From: Serinus canaria
Lineage: Eukaryota > Chordata > Aves > Passeriformes > Fringillidae
Length of the DNA stretch: 64,000 nucleotides
Direction of reading: 5' to 3'
NCBI RefSeq assembly: GCF_022539315.1
Contig: NC_066317.1
Location: 45,177,935-45,241,934, forward strand
Shown: one piece after another, positions 1-15,284 of the stretch
Layout of the letters: the number at the start of each line of letters is the position of its first letter
Numbering within the stretch: the stretch's first letter is position 1
Program-made: the position numbers and the translations under genes
The notes under the pieces: generated by a model
What the model saw: the letters and a program-made list of their open reading frames with translations, nothing else
The model's database searches: none
What the model was told of the DNA's origin: nothing

Positions 1-3000
1 TAGGGTCCATTTAAAGACTGACCTTAATGACATTAGTGATTCCTTGAGCACAAGTGTGCTTTGCTTTGTACATCCTTTTAGAAAAAGGTGACCTAGACTC
101 ACTCAGATTTTTTCCTTTCATTCTTTTTTTTTTCCTTTTCAGAAACAGTCTCTCCAGTCCCTAACAATCTCCTCCCTTTTTTATCCTAACAATTCTGAAA
201 TGTTTACTTCCACACCATTATCCTTTATGGAACTTAGCAGCCCTGTCATTTGTTATTTTTAGAGCTTTTCAAACAGCAGAAGGTTTCATTGCAGCTTTGC
301 ATATCTTTGCTGCCTGCTAATGTTACTTTTCTTTCATTAAATCACTTAGCTCAGTGTGTGTATCATAGCATTTTCTCTTTGAGTGAAGTAACTTTCTGTT
401 TCCCTTCTGCTTATTCTCCACACACGCTGTCACAGCTCATGCTGTGAATCCAGCTTGATGAGCTGGAGACTCATTCTTGTCTGGTCCTGTGATATGAATT
501 AGTCATTGGAGGGCATTTTTGGTTTAGTTTCAGTGAGAAGGAATTCTGTTCATGCACTCCAAGGGTATTCTCTAATGCAAATCAAAGCACAGCAATTGGG
601 AATTAGAAGATCAAAATTCCTAAACCAAACTAAAATCCAATGCAGATGCAACTATTTTGATTTAGTGCCTGTAGTATAAAGGTACTTCTGAAAGTGAATC
701 AGAATTACTTCTCAGCTTGTCTACATGCATTTTTAAGGGAACACACAGCTGACTTTAAGCACAGTCATGCATGGGTAACTGGAGTGACACCACCACCAAA
801 TGTCTGTCCTAGCTTGGCTAGTTGGTTGTATGATTTTTTTAAAAATATGTAATCTTTAGATCTGTTAGATATTCTTAGGCTTGAAGTTTGAGTCGTGTAA
901 GTTTTTTAGTGTAAACCTTGTTTTGGGAAAAGCGTTTTCTTTTAAAGATAATAGAGCTGGTAAATATATTAGAAATAAATATTGTTGGAGGGTGAGTTCT
1001 GGAGGAACATGACAAAAGGCTTATCTTCATCTGATTTCTATAATCTTCAGTCTCAAGCATTGGAAATCAACAGTCTGATCCCAGTCACTCTTACCAGATT
1101 TATAAGCATAAAAAATCTGCATGCACAGTGCTGACCTCTTTCCAGCCTGCATGGATTTACTGCTAGATATACTGCATCAGTAAACTTCACCTCAACGGGA
1201 GGAAAAAATAATGTCTGTGGAAGTGATGCAATGCAATTGACAAATTTAGGTTCTTGACTTAAGAAAGCCCTTTGATTTTTTAAAAGCACAAATGGGTATG
1301 TGCTGAGACACTACCAAATAACAGATAATTGCCTATGCCTGTGTGTTCACCAGCTTTCTGCGAGGGATCTCTTCTAGCACTTTTCTACAGTACTAAACAC
1401 ACAAGTCTTAATCTTCCTAATTTTTTTTTTTCAGGTAGCCTCTCAGTTGCAAGAGCACTTTTTGAGTAACAAATAGAAGCTGATGAGATTCATGCTATTA
1501 CCCAAGGGATGATGACTGGGTAGACAGCTACCTTTAAAAACTCCTCTGCTTCTTTCTAAATTTTTCTGCTTTCCCTGAGGCCATGCCTTGAACATTCAGA
1601 GGCCGGAAGGCAGCATTAAGGGTGGGAATGGTTGTATACAATGGCATGCCCCTTTTCAGTCTAATGAATGTGTAGAGGGATCATTTGAAGTAGTTTATAG
1701 AATTGTGGGTTGTATTGCTGTTGCTTTAAAGTGTCTTTTTCACGCTGACTTGTGCTAAAATTCATTCTTTCGTCCTTAGGGTGGGGAATCTCCTAGACGT
1801 CTGTCAGAGCAATTGGCTTAACTCCTTTGATTTGAAGGATATTGCAGTATTGAATTACCAAAGGGATTTCTCTAAAGAAAGGAGAGGAAGGAGAGAAGGA
1901 GACTTAGGGAAAGCCTGAGCTGCCTGTACCAAAGCAGTGACCAAACAGCCTTTATTTGTACTTTGCCAAGAGCTGTCTGATCACACCACAAAGTACCCTT
2001 TTCTTACCTGTAACTGCAAACTGCTGAAGATATGATTAAAGTGTGTTCAGTGGTTTTTTTAACTCACTGGATAGCTGAACAGTTGTTGCACTTACTGGAG
2101 GGCTAAGATGCAACCTGGAGGCGAAGATCTAAAGGCTGTCACTGCTGAGAAGTGGTTCCAACTGTGAAGAAAGTGTGTCTCCCTGTTGAGCTTCAGAATT
2201 TGTTGGTAAATTAGACTTCAGTCTCTGTTTCACTATTGTCTACAGTATCTGATATATAGAACTATGAACTGAAATTATTAAAGCAGTGATTTTGCATACC
2301 ATATACACTGTAGAGTACTTTAATACTAGTGCATTTCATTGGTCTGTCTCTTCTTTCTTTTGGTTACGTAATAATAGACTAATCAAAGCAGAAATTATTT
2401 CCCCATCATCTTGTAATGGAAGAATCTTAAAGTGAAAGGGAGAAATTTCACCTTTAAAATATACACCAGAGTTTATGATAGCTACAGTTTCCATGTATTA
2501 TCACTGGACTGTCTCTCCTAAATGACCCAGAGGGATGCTTTTCAGAAGAATTTGACCCACTGCCTATTTTAGTGTATGTTTATTACTGAACTGATATTAG
2601 ATGCATGATCCATTGGTTAAATACATCTGTCTAAATGGTGAAGTGGGCCAGGCTGAAGCCACTGATGCAAAGAAGCTTCATCAGCTATTCAGGGTGCAGC
2701 ACCAAGCGACCAGCTCTGGCATGCCCTGTGCATTCAGGTTCTCCACCCATACAGCAGGCTGTCATGCCAGTAGTTCTCTTAAGAAAAACAAGTTAAACTT
2801 AGTGCTTAGAGATGGAAAGATTGGATTTATCTGGCCACCTATTGTGCTGACATCTATCATAACATTTTTGATTCCTAGCTGAAAATATGCTCTGTGTAAA
2901 ATACACTTTCAGCATCTCTGACTTTTATTAATTCAGCTATAATGCAATTTTCATTGAAGCTCAGTTTTGCTTCAGTGTTTCTCCTGGTGAAGCAAGGGAT

Positions 3001-3344
3001 GAAATGCATTTTCACTGAAAGTAAAAAGCAGCCCACACAGTTCATTTCTTAAAATATTTTAATACTTCATAGAGGTTTTAGCAGTGAAAATCCTGTAACA
3101 AATCCTATTTGTGGCAAATATGCGGTGTCTGCAGATGATCTTAGTTTGTGAAGCAGATGCAGTGGCTGTGGAAGCTACACACTGACAGTCAGGGGAAGAA
3201 TAAACTCTGATTTTAACACATTTAACATTTTAAAAGCAGAGAAACCTAAAGCAGCAGCAGCATCACAAGTTTCATTATGATTCACAGCAGCATCCCGGGA
3301 GGATCCATGCTATTCTGTGTGCCAGTTCAGTCTTTGGCTTTTAT

Positions 3345-3378
3345 TTTGACCAAGCTAACTCTAATTAGCTTGGTCAAA
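3345..3378. repeat. Perfect 14-bp inverted repeat with 6-nt loop
   Basis: The arms tttgaccaagctaa (3345-3358) and ttagcttggtcaaa (3365-3378) are exact reverse complements separated by six bases. No coding or known RNA context is seen. Confidence 0.85.
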
Positions 3379-6300
3379 TTTGCAGGTGTCTATAAAATTA
3401 AAAAGGGTCTATCAACTCTGGTCATTTGAATTACAGTTCTTTTTTTGAATAGGCTGCTGTTAAAATCAGTGTTTGCCTGAAGAAAGACACTTGAGCCACA
3501 GAGAGATCTCCAGAGCACTTCTCTAGAAGTCAAGGTCCTTGTCTCCCACCTCTCCATTAGCCAAAGGAGCCTTTCTAAAACAGTTTTTAAGCCATATTTG
3601 CAGAGCAAATTAGTGCCATATTTTGAGACTAATTAATTTGTTTTTAAACAGTGGCTAATACTCCTGAAGCCTTTGGTTCTTTAATCTTCTTCCCAAATTT
3701 CTTACTAATGTCCTTTTAATGTAGCTCCGATGATACTTTCAAATAGTGCTTTTGCAGTAACTTTGTGTGCATTTTTTCCTCATAAAAGTGTAAAAGCAAC
3801 ACTTACATACAAGCTAGTAAAAAGATTGTTTGCTAAACCTAATTAGTTTCTCCAATGGGAAACCAAGTTTGTGATGTCTCTCAACTGCTCAGTCTTCTGA
3901 GGTTTCATCTGGTAGTGTTCAATGTATCCTCCCTGAGTGTATTCCTTTTGAGCTGAAATTCTAGCTCTGTGTCACTCAGTCTCCTGCAAAATCCAAAGAG
4001 CTGAAAGGGGCACAGAACCATGAGGATTTGGACCTTTCAGACTGTATTGCTTGTAGCTTACACAGTATTTTTGATTCTGATCATTCCTGCTTTCTCCATC
4101 TTGAGGGCAGCAGTTCAGGTCCTGTCCAGGGGACAGCTCCAGGGAAACTTCTCATGCTGAGCAGGATCTCCAAGCAGCAGAAAATGCTCAATCCATCCTG
4201 ATCTCCTCCTCAGTGTTTGCTGCCAAATATTCTTAGGTACACAGCCTCTGATTCCTCTACAGTGCTTCATAATAAACCTCATATTAAGTCCTGTGTTTCT
4301 TGTAACTTCTACATGTATAATCATGTCACTTTTAAATGCTTTTTGTGATTTTTTTTTGCCCACTATAGCATTTTAAGGTTCCCCAAAACAAACCTTATAA
4401 AATTCCTTCCTTGCATATGACATACAGACTGTTGCTTCCTGACATCTGCTTTTACATTCTTGCAGCAGCTGCTCTTGAAGCTTCAGCAAGAACATCAAGA
4501 AACATTTTCCCGAAGAAGAGAGTACTCTTCCTCACACTTCACCCATTTTATGTGCTTACCTGGTTTTTGTCACCTTTTTATAATACAGACAATTTCTCTG
4601 ATGAAGTAGTATTTTTTACTGACTCCCTTTCTGTAATTCCTTCCATATGTTTATTGTCCTTTGTGAAAAGCATGGAATAAATTATTCCTACTGAGGTCAT
4701 GTCATTTTGTTTACATTCTTAGTAAATATGAAGAGCGTGATTGGAGCCCTTTAGGCATCTGAAGTATGAATGTCTTTTTCCTGAGTCTTCTATAAAAACA
4801 GGAGGCTGAATTTTGTGGAGCTAACCTGGCAAGGAATAGGTTTAATAAAATAAATAGATTTATTGGTATGTATAGTTGGGTTTTTGTTAAATTCCTCTCT
4901 AGTTTAACAGCTTACTAAACACTAAAAAACAAATAAAAGGAGAAACTATCTTTCTATAACTCATTTCCTATATGGGCTTTATCTTTAGACACAGTCTCCT
5001 CATTGCCTGTGTGTCCTTAGTAGCCTGCTCCTTTCTGAAGCAGTGGGTATAACACCAGTGCAGTGGGTGAGCAGCCTTGGTCTGGGCAAAGCCCAGGAAA
5101 TGTGCCAGGCTCACGGTGTTTATTGAGAATGACACATTTTTAGCTGTCTGATCACAGTTAGGAGCTGGGAAGTAACAGATCACAGCTTGCTGCACTTTAG
5201 GAGTGATGGATGGACTGTTCTGTTAGCACTATGTCCTGTGAAAGACTGGAGGATGTTTGGCAAGAGCATCCTTAGACATCTTAATGGTGAAAATCCAGCA
5301 AGGCTTAGCAGAGCATGTGTGAGCAATGATCTTTCAGAGGTTTACAGCTTGCCCAGACTTTCAGAGGAGCAAGGAAATGCATGTCTCTGGCTGTGGAACC
5401 AGGCAGTTGCTAAATGCCACCTCCCTGTTCTCTGGAGTACAGGCAGCAGGAGTTGTTTAAATGTACTTTTTAACAGATATATCCCCTGCTCCATCCTTCT
5501 CTCCTCAGCTAGGCTTTCTAAATAGTGAGGAAGTGAAATGAAGTCTGCCTTGCCATGCTACTCAGAAATATGTGCTGCAAGTCCTTCCCTGCAAGAACAA
5601 ATTGCACATTCTACAGAATCCCATGTAAAACCTCTTGCTTCTCCTGCCTTTTAGAAATGTATCACATAACACTAGTTTGAAGTGTTTTCCTCCTCCTATT
5701 TTCCTTTCAGCCTTGACTATTTCATTGCTTTGCCTCTCAGATGACCTTTCCACATTTCAGTGCAGAAGCAGCTTGGTTTATTAGGAAAGTCAGAGCTACA
5801 CATCTGTGTTTTCTGATGGCTTTACTATTCCTACTAGGCTTTTGCAATGGCTAGACAATTTACTCAGCATTTATGTTTTGAGAGAAGGAAGGAGAACTGT
5901 AATAACTTTCTGTGGGGAGAAATATTTTCATTTCTATTAGAAACTGATTCCCAGCTTTGAGCACTTTGTCATTAGTGGGTTGTAAACCTCTCAGACAGGC
6001 TGTCCCATAGCTATCTGCTGAGCCATTTGTCAGGGCAGAAAAATGTGCCTGGTGAAATTGGTCACTGGCAGGCTGCAGCTAGACTGAGCAGGCTTTCAAA
6101 AAGGCTGCCAGACCTTGCTGCACTTTTAATAGTCAAAATCCTACATTAGCATTTATGAGAACATTTATAGAGAGTTTGAGCAATTGCATGGTTTTTCTCC
6201 TTGATGTAATATTAAATCTCTGAAATACAAAAATTGTTCACAATGATCAGGGGTGTATGTGGAAAGACAAGGCAAGGAGGTGCTCCTCTCACCACCAAAC

Positions 6301-6989
6301 CAGACCCCTTGCTCCTTCCAAGGCAAATAGATTGTGTAAGCTCACTTATAAACCTATCAGAATCCATCTTGGAACTGCTTTTATTTCCAGATGCATTCAG
6401 CTGCTTTCACACAAAGGCTCCTTTAGTCATTGGATACTTCATTCAGCTTTCTAGCTTATTTATCTTCAGTTTTCCTATTGCTGAGCTGAACAAGCCCCAT
6501 TTTTTTCAGATAAAAATGTCTTCTTATTTCTGTAGTCATGCTCAGAGATCTGTTTCAAGTCTGTTGCAGTTTGAATTCGAATACTAGTGACCAGAATTGT
6601 TTCTGTTGTAGTTCTACCATTTTTAGGACAGAACTAGCATATCTTGTGTATTTACAGGAAGTATATTAGCTGATGAGTTTTGCATGTCTCACGCAGTGCT
6701 GGTAGCCCAGAGTCATCCTTGAATCAACTAATGCCACCCAGATTCTTCTCTTCCTGTTGTTTCTGATCACAGAATCCCAGCTGGAGAGATTTTCTATTAT
6801 TGCCCACTAAGTTGATGGCCCGGGTGAGGTTTATCTCATTTTGTATTGTTGTATTGGTCTTTTTTGTCTCATTTCTGGTTCTTCAGAACTCAAATCTTAT
6901 ACAACATTTTGGCTGCTACTACCCTTAGCAATACTTTATAGCTTTGTCATCAACACTGCTAGTTTTTGTGCAAAAGTCATCTATAAGCA

Positions 6990-7340
6990 TAGTAAGACAA
7001 ATCCTTAAGGAACATCACTAAGTCCGTGTAACCCAGGCCATTGTCATCTCTGCTTCTGCCTGTTCCTTCCAACTCTTTTATGAAGTCCCATCTCTTCACT
7101 CCAAACTAATTCTCCAGGTGGCATTGTATCAAATGTTTAACTGAAATCAGAAAATCATCTACCAGACTTCTGTCAGCTGAACATTCAGTTATCTCACCCA
7201 GAATACGGGTACAGCGAGCCAGGTTGTCACCTGCATTTGTCAGCTTTTGTCCCACTTCCTCATTCCTTTTTCACACTTAGTTTTTCTTCTCAAAATCTGA
7301 TTGATCTTTGTGCCTGTTTGAAAGGCAAGTGACTCGACTG
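6990..7340 (-). mobile_element. Ancient CR1/L3-like LINE fragment (antisense)
   Basis: Words such as ggcattgtatcaaatgttta followed by actgaaatcag, and the later sequence about patches near 7200-7330, resemble the reverse complement of the reverse transcriptase region of old amniote CR1/L3 elements. It is highly degenerate with no open frame, and the ends are approximate. Confidence 0.5.
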
Positions 7341-10300
7341 TTGATTCCTGTGCAATTTTTCCTCTTCCCTTACATTCATGTGCTATATTTGGTGTTCTGC
7401 AGTTACTCAGTTATTCAGCCTTCAGTTGAACCAAGTGGATATATGGGAGAGAAACAATTTGCAAACAGCTCTGTGGGGGTTGCATGTTTACAGCCACTGT
7501 GACTCAGATCAGATTTGCTCAACTTACAACTGCAAATATGTTTTTCTAGCTGCTATCTCTGCAAAAATGTGCTCAGATTTTTCAGCCAACCTGTGTCCAT
7601 TTTGGCTCCGTGCATTGGAGTTTTGTATCCTACTGCTTTTCTGCTTCATTCTGCCGTCACTTGTTTCTCTTTGTCTACAAGAGTTGGTTGAGGTAATCTT
7701 TGGGAAAGCCAGACCCAGAATTTTGTGATCAGCACTCTGGAGAAGCTATGAAAAAGACCATGTAATAAAGCTCAAATAAATTAGGCAAGCATTATACATA
7801 TTAAAACATTACACATATTAAAGACACCTCACGAATGGATCATATTCCTTTTATGATTCGCAGGACAAGGTATATTCTAGCTAATATCTCTGTCCTTTTT
7901 CCTTTCTGTAGTGTTGGTGGGAGCAGAAAGTAGGACAGTTTATTTATATCTGCAGAGTAAGCGTTTCTGACTTTGAATGTGCTGGGGGCTGACAGTAGCA
8001 TCTATTAATAGCCGTGTTTGAGATGAACAGTACATGCCTCTTTATGCTTGTCATAGTGCTTTTAGTCTACAGATTAATACTTTTTCTTTTTTCTTATCTC
8101 AGATTTCTACTTCTCTAGCTTATTCCATGTCAATGATTTGGTCCTTTGGTTGAAAGTGGGAATTATTTCACAGAGTTTGATGTTAGCAGGTGAAACTTTA
8201 GAAAGTCTGCCTCTAGTCAGTGCAAACAGATTGGCCTTTCCAGGAGATTTTGTGGGATGGCATCATGAGGATGGAACAGGTTTCTGTTTTTAAGATGGCT
8301 AATTCTTAGAGATTAATCCCACTTTAGAATATTTTTTAATGGCAAATAATCAACATAAAAGAAGTGCTAATGCTGTTCTGCAAGAGCAACGAATGGCCTA
8401 ATTGAATTTCTGGGAGTGAGAGTTACAATGATCTGTGACAGAACAATTCAAGACTGGGACATTGCAGTAGAAGCTCAAACATGATACTACACCCAATGCA
8501 GAGCAATCTTTGCTTGTTGTGTGCTCTGCTTGGTGACATCTGGGGTGGGTCCCTTCAGCTCAGGAGCTGGACACAGAACTGCTGTGCCCAGAAAATGCAA
8601 CATTCCAGTCTTGCAATGGGCAAGCCTGGTAGGTTTGGATGAAGTATCATCCTTGTGAGTCAGTGTTTTTCCTGGGAGCTGAAAATGGTGTGTTGCTGCA
8701 TTGCAGCAGGGACTGAGCTCAGCCAAGGAGCTTGAGCATGGTGCTGTCTTCTGCCATCTCCCTCCAGCATAAAGATTGCTGTGTAATGATTTCCAGGCTC
8801 TGCTCTCAGGTTTTGTTCAGTTATTGGGGCTGTTCTGTCCCAGTGAAGAGACAAAATACCTGTTCAAGGAAACAGTGTGTTTTTCAGATGCCATATAAAA
8901 TAGCTTTACTTCTAATTCTTTGGTGTAAAAATAAAAATCTGTAAAAAAAAATAAAGTTATGTCACAAATATGAGGAAAATAAGACATTATTACATCACAG
9001 ATAATGGAGGCTGTCAAAATTTTACATCTGGGGTTGGTAAAAACTTAACTAAAGTGATCTAGAACATCACATGACATTGACCAAGACTGTAAAGTTGCAC
9101 AGAATGTGCAGTTAGCAGCCCTTCTTATCTGACAAAAACCCCACAGTAATAAAGAGTGTGGGCAAGCTTCCTCATGTGATATTTTTCATTGCTTGAAAAT
9201 GTAAACACTTTCTTACTTCGGGGTGATTCAATTCCAAGGTGACATTGGCTGCTGCCAATCCCCATGGCTGGGGAGATGGGGGAAAGTGATGCCCATGGAG
9301 GCTGCTCTGGTGGCAGTGCTGAGCTGAGCTGCTCTACTGTGCATGCCCTCTGCAGCTCCCTCTGTGTGTCTCCTTATAGCAGGAGGAAGAAGAAGGAATA
9401 ACTGAAAAATGTCCATCAAGCAGGAGTGGCACAGGAAAGGTTTTGATGGCAGCCTTCTGTTGTTCAGGAGTGTTCTTCCATGGAAACTCATTGGATCAGA
9501 ATTAGTATTTTCCCTGTCTGAAATGAAACATGCTTAAGGCAGGAGCCTAAGGAGTCTCCTCTCCTCCACAGGCTTCATTACATATCCATGGAAGTGAATC
9601 TATGTCTACTGATCATTTGAGTACCTATTAGCTTAGATATATATTAATATTTTTATTGTAGCACCCTGCACCTGGCCAGTCCCAGAATAGCAAACAGCAT
9701 TCAGGTGCCACAAACCAGCCTCATGATTGAACTTCTGCTGTCAGCCCATCAGACTTGACTGGTTGTTTGCACTTAGTGATATCTTTGTCTCCTAAACAAC
9801 GTCAACAACCAAAAAAAACCCCAGTTAATTCTGAAATTGCAAGTCTTCTTTCAATTTTAGTCAGGCACAATTCAAAGCAAAAAAATCCCTGTGCTTCTGC
9901 CACATACTTTGAATATAAATCAAGTAATCATTATTCTTCTGGCAACAATAAATAAGCAGGTCTTGAAACTTGACTACAAGATGACTAGTGTTTTTCATTA
10001 TTTCTTTTTCCTGAAAACATTAACAATTTATACTAAATGGAAATGACTACAGATCTCAGGCATTTTCTGTCAGGCATTTTCTTCAAACCTCTGTTAAAAG
10101 CTGTTTTCACTAACACAACATTTTCAACTGGTTTTAAAGACAAAAAATCCTATTTCTTGTGTGCTTAAGAAACATTTTAGACCAAATCCACAAGCCATTC
10201 AATTGTTTGTTAATTAAAATAGCACAATTAATTCTGAATTTAAACCAGAAGTTAACTCAACAAGGCATTTAACCACTGCCCTAACTCCATCCTGTCACAC

Positions 10301-13300
10301 CTTCTAAGTTGAATATGTGTTTACATTTTCTGTTAAATTGAGACCTCTGCCAGAATCTTTTTTTAATCTATTGCACATATTATGAATTATTGTCTGGTTT
10401 ATGAATATGAGTTCATTCCACTTAATAGTCTAGGATACTCCTACATGCACTTGAGATTTGTACTGCTGATAATTTTCTTCAATGACTGATACTTGCCATC
10501 TGCACTACAATGTGGTTTCTAATTAACAGACAAGAAGAAGAATAAAATGAGCATTGATTGTATCATTTTGTGTTATTCATAGTTGGGGATCTGCTGTGTC
10601 TTAGGGCAGCTTCAACCCTCATATATTCAGAGGAAGGGGTGGCTTGGCACATGGTTGTGTTGTTCATTCTTTGGGAAAAAATAGCACTTCATTGGTCCAT
10701 ATTCCCATAGCAGGGTTCCTTCTCTTCAGATCCTTTCCACAGATCCTTTCTTTCATTTTGTTTTTCATCCAAAGTATGCTTCATGCTGCCTGTCTTGTCT
10801 CTTGTATAAAGTAGTTTCAAGTTAAAAATTAACAGGAAGTGGGATAATTCATGCAGTTCTTTCTTTCTAACTTGCATTTTTTATTGCTTTATTCTTGTTC
10901 TCCCAGGCTTTCTACTTGCTTGCTTTTTCTTATTAATATATAGACAGTGGAATGTTTGGACTGAGCTCTGTATTTATGATGTCTGCAAAGGGCAGTGCAG
11001 TTTGAATGGGTTGTGAGCACAGATGAAAATAGGAGAACTTTTAAATAATTTATGCTTAAATAAAACTAAAAAAATCTGTGAAGGTACTTTTTATAGGGTG
11101 TTATGCTCGATCAGATATGACATATTCTCAGAACAAGAAGAGTTATCTTTTGAGACAGTACTACAGCAACAATTTCAAATGAAATAGTTTTACAGCAGGT
11201 GATGAAAAATACAAACAACCATTTAAACCAAAAGTAGAGAGAGAAATAGGCAAAAACCTCCCCTGTTTTTTTCTGACTCCAAATGCAATATAGGTTTTGC
11301 TTAAATATTTCCATGAGATTCATGAAGAGAAAATGCCTCTACAAAATAGGGTTTTCCCAATCTCATCAGAGACATAATGCTTATTCCAAATAACATAATC
11401 ACCTATACTGTAGGCTAAGTTATCCTTTACCTTTTCACCTAAATGCAAAGCATTTTAGTATCAAACTCTGGAAGGTAACAGATAATTCACATTTCTTTTA
11501 TACTAAAATTAAATTGTTCATGATTCATAGCTTCAAAAATTGACTCATGCATCCCAAGCCCACATGTACAACGTTGTGCTTTACAAATAGATTAATATCT
11601 GTACCAACAGTGGCAATTTTTCTCTGTGTATTCTTTAGAGAAACATCTGAAACACAGTAATTTCATATTAGGTCATTTATTCAGTAGATCAAGTACAGTA
11701 CCAGCGACAGGGCTTTGTCTCCAGAGGGTCTGTTTCATGCACAGCTTGCAATACAGTTGAGCTGGTAGCACAGACTAGATGCTGTGCATGGATTAAACCA
11801 CAGGAGCTGCTTGCGATGATCCCTCTTGGTTGTGATGGAAAGAATTGAGAGAGCTGTGTTCCAGTGTAACTTCTTGTCTGTCTGCAGAATAAGGGACCCT
11901 GTGTCCTGTGTTCACACCTGGCACATGTGACCAGCTGAAGAAGGACTCATGTATGGCTTCTTTGCAGCTCTCCTACAGCCTCAGCTCCTTGGTGGAGGCA
12001 TCCCCCAGCAAGGCTGGGACACCAGAGAGAATGTAGCTTTGTGTGCATGGCACCACTGACAGTGGTAGGACAAAGCAGCTCCAGTGAGGGACAAGTGTTG
12101 TGGCAGTGTGAATGCAGAGATTTTCAGTGTTCCAGTTCTTAGTCCTTTTGTCCTTGCTCATGTGTGACTTGCAGTGTGGCAGGTTGCCATTAAAGTAGAA
12201 TTTCTGATTTCACTGTGGAGAATTGTGGCTGTTGATTTCAGTATTATGGGTTACAAGGGTTTGGTGTTTTGTGGTTTCTTTAATGTCATGCAGTTAAGCC
12301 CTTTACCATAAATATTTCTGGCTTTTCTCTTGAAGTTGTTACACTAGTTGTTACACAAGTATTCTCACTTGCAGGATGAAAGAACAGTTGTTCTGCCCTT
12401 ACCTTGTTTCATCCCCACATTCCACCTCAGTGGCCAAAGTGTTAATGTCTATTTTAAGGAGAAGCAGCATCAGGAACTAAAAAAAGGTATAATATGATCC
12501 TTGCCCAGTACAGCCCCTGGTCTCTTGGTTTCCAGCAGAGCATCACAAGTCCCATTTCTCTGCTCTTCAGCATTGTAAATGGCTTCACACACCCTGGTCA
12601 GCTTTGGGCTATGTTTGCAGAGGCACAGCATGTCATGGTTCTTGCACCACTGATGGAAGGACAAGAGAAGGTCTTGTGCAATCTGCCAGGTAGAAAATTG
12701 TTCCCTCTAATGACTTGGCAGGTTCTTGATAGTATAGAAAAAGGGAAGCCTTCCTTCTTCCTCCTAATGGCTGTAGCCCCTGGGAGATGTGCCCCTTGAC
12801 TTTCTCTTCTCATCAGCTTGTGCCCAGCATAACTCCCTCAGCAAACCTGCTCTGAAATGAGCTTGGAGGTATGTTTTTATTTAGGCAGTAGCAGTATCTG
12901 ATGTAGCTAAGTCTAAATTGCAATTATTCTAATATTTCCTTTTTTTTTTCCTGTCATTAAATATTGCCCATTGAATGCAACCTAGGTGCCCATTGTCTTT
13001 GTCAGTTTTCAGATGGCTTTTCACCTGTGCTATAGCATGCTGGGTGAAGAGGCCTTTTGGAAAAGATAATTATACATAGCATTAGAATGTGATTATTTTT
13101 GTCTTGCTGTTAAAAATATTGTTTTGTTTCAGTAGCTGATAAATAGATTACAGTAATTAGTTTTAATTGTGGTCTTATATTTTTATATATTTACATTATT
13201 GTATAAAGCTGCCTACACTAGTTTATGAATACTGCAAGTCCTGTGAGTTTGGCTCAGAACTTAAACTGGGAAAGAAGATGTCTCTTGGACCCTTCTCCAT

Positions 13301-15284
13301 TATCATCATTCTTAGATCCATGAGTAAAAACTGTTTCCTGCATTTTTACAAATTCTAGGTATGGCCTATGTTTTCAGAAGGAAGCATTTACCAGTTATGT
13401 CCAATCTACAAGCCTGATTTGGCAGTTTGAGGAATACACAAACAAATTGGACTGTGAATGCAAAAACCATTGATTGTATTCATTTTCATTGTCCAAGAAA
13501 AAATAGTACGGAAAAAATCAAATAAAAATACTGAAATATTTATTTTACTTTGTTATTGTTTTAAAAGTAGGATTCATTTAAATCAACATAAAGAAGAAAA
13601 AGGCTTTTTTAAAACATAAAGACCTTTACAGATCTTGTTTTCTGGACGTTCCCCTCTGAATACAAATGGGTAAAGCACCCAGACTCCCATGCTTCTGGGG
13701 ACTTCTGGTCAAGGCAGCTGAGCAGAACCAATACTGGTCGTCCTGACTGCCTCACCTGCTGCTACCTGGACACAAACCTCATCCCTCATCCTTTGTCCTT
13801 CACATATGTGGTACCTCTTGGAGTTCCTTGTGGACAAGGTGAGAGGCAGCAGATCTGAGGGTGAAACTTCTCGCCATCACTGGAAGTTATTGGCTAATGC
13901 CCCACCTGAATGGAAGGGACATCCTTGATGGGAGTATAACTTGGTCCTTGCCACAGTGCAGCCACTACTCTGAAGACAAAAAGAGGGTATCTGAGAATAA
14001 TTTGCAAAAGACTGAGCAAGGACTATTGATCATATGGGCCCTAGGGTGGTATGCTCATAAAGCTCTATATTGTTTAGCAAAACCTGGAGTTTTACTGAGT
14101 TCTTGCAAGAACATTATTGGGAGGCCTTACTGGACTTACAGACCATTTACCATTGCTTTATTAGCATCTGTGTTTTTAATTAAGATATGGGCAGCTTGAG
14201 GGAGCAACTGAATGGTTCCCAAATGAATTTGTTGCATTAATTTCCTTCAGAAAGCACATCTGAGCCTAACTTAAATTCCTCCTGCAATTAATTAATGTAA
14301 TTTATTGTAGTAAGTTCTGTAATTTTTCTCTGTGATTGTTCACTGAATTGACAGGTTTAATTTCATGTAACATGAGAACAAGCAGTACCAAGCTTGCAGA
14401 GCTTCATAAAAATTGATATTACATGTTGTGCTGTTGGATTTTGGCAAGAAGAAGGCAATAAAATATTCCTGTAGTATCAAAATATCCAAATGACAGATAT
14501 TAAGGCCAAAATTAAAAAAAAAAATATTACTCTCCTAAGGTAGCTCTTAAATCCATATTTAATCATGCAGGTAAGTGGCCAGATTTTCACATGTGCAGCT
14601 TTAGAGCCTGAGATCCAGCAAAGTTCCTATCTACATGGTCTGTGTGTCCCTTGTACACCAAAGAGCAGTTTCCAGAAGAGGGTTCAAAGACTTGATGCCA
14701 AAAACAACCTTTCCAAGCACAGTGCTCTTCAGGGAACTCCAGAGCTTGCAGGATGTGTCCCTAGATAATGAAGATCAGATAATGTGCTGAAATGCCCTTG
14801 GAGACATACATGTGCAATCCCTGGATGCTCAGCACTGCTAAAGTGTGGATGCATATTTAAAAGCTGAAGCAGAGATATAGGATTCTAAATTTAGTTAACT
14901 CTTAAAAAAAAAACCATCCTGGGTTTTTCTTTCAAATGGGAGATGTTTGTTGTGATGAGAATAAATCTACAAATTGCATCTTAGTCAGTCACAATGCTGC
15001 CTTCCGTGGTTTCCTTGGAAGTGGATCAGATGCACACTCCTCCTGTCATAGCCACCAGATCCATACCATCACCTGCACTGCATGGTGCTGGTGACTGCCC
15101 CTAAACACATAATTGTTTTCACTTGCCATGTGCCAGTCAGATCATAAATTAAATTTATAGAAACACAGAGCATTGATTTTTGATATTGTGTGCATTTTTT
15201 CCCCCTTTCCTAATGTTTTTCCCATATGCTGCTATTCTGTTCTTTCCTCCTGTTCCCTATCTTTTCTGCCTGCTAGCATTGGCA

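Noticed and set aside
13861..14199. 112-codon frame in the left SCFD2 intron considered as an extra exon
   Set aside because: No convincing splice borders in the right phase and no similarity to the Sec1 family.
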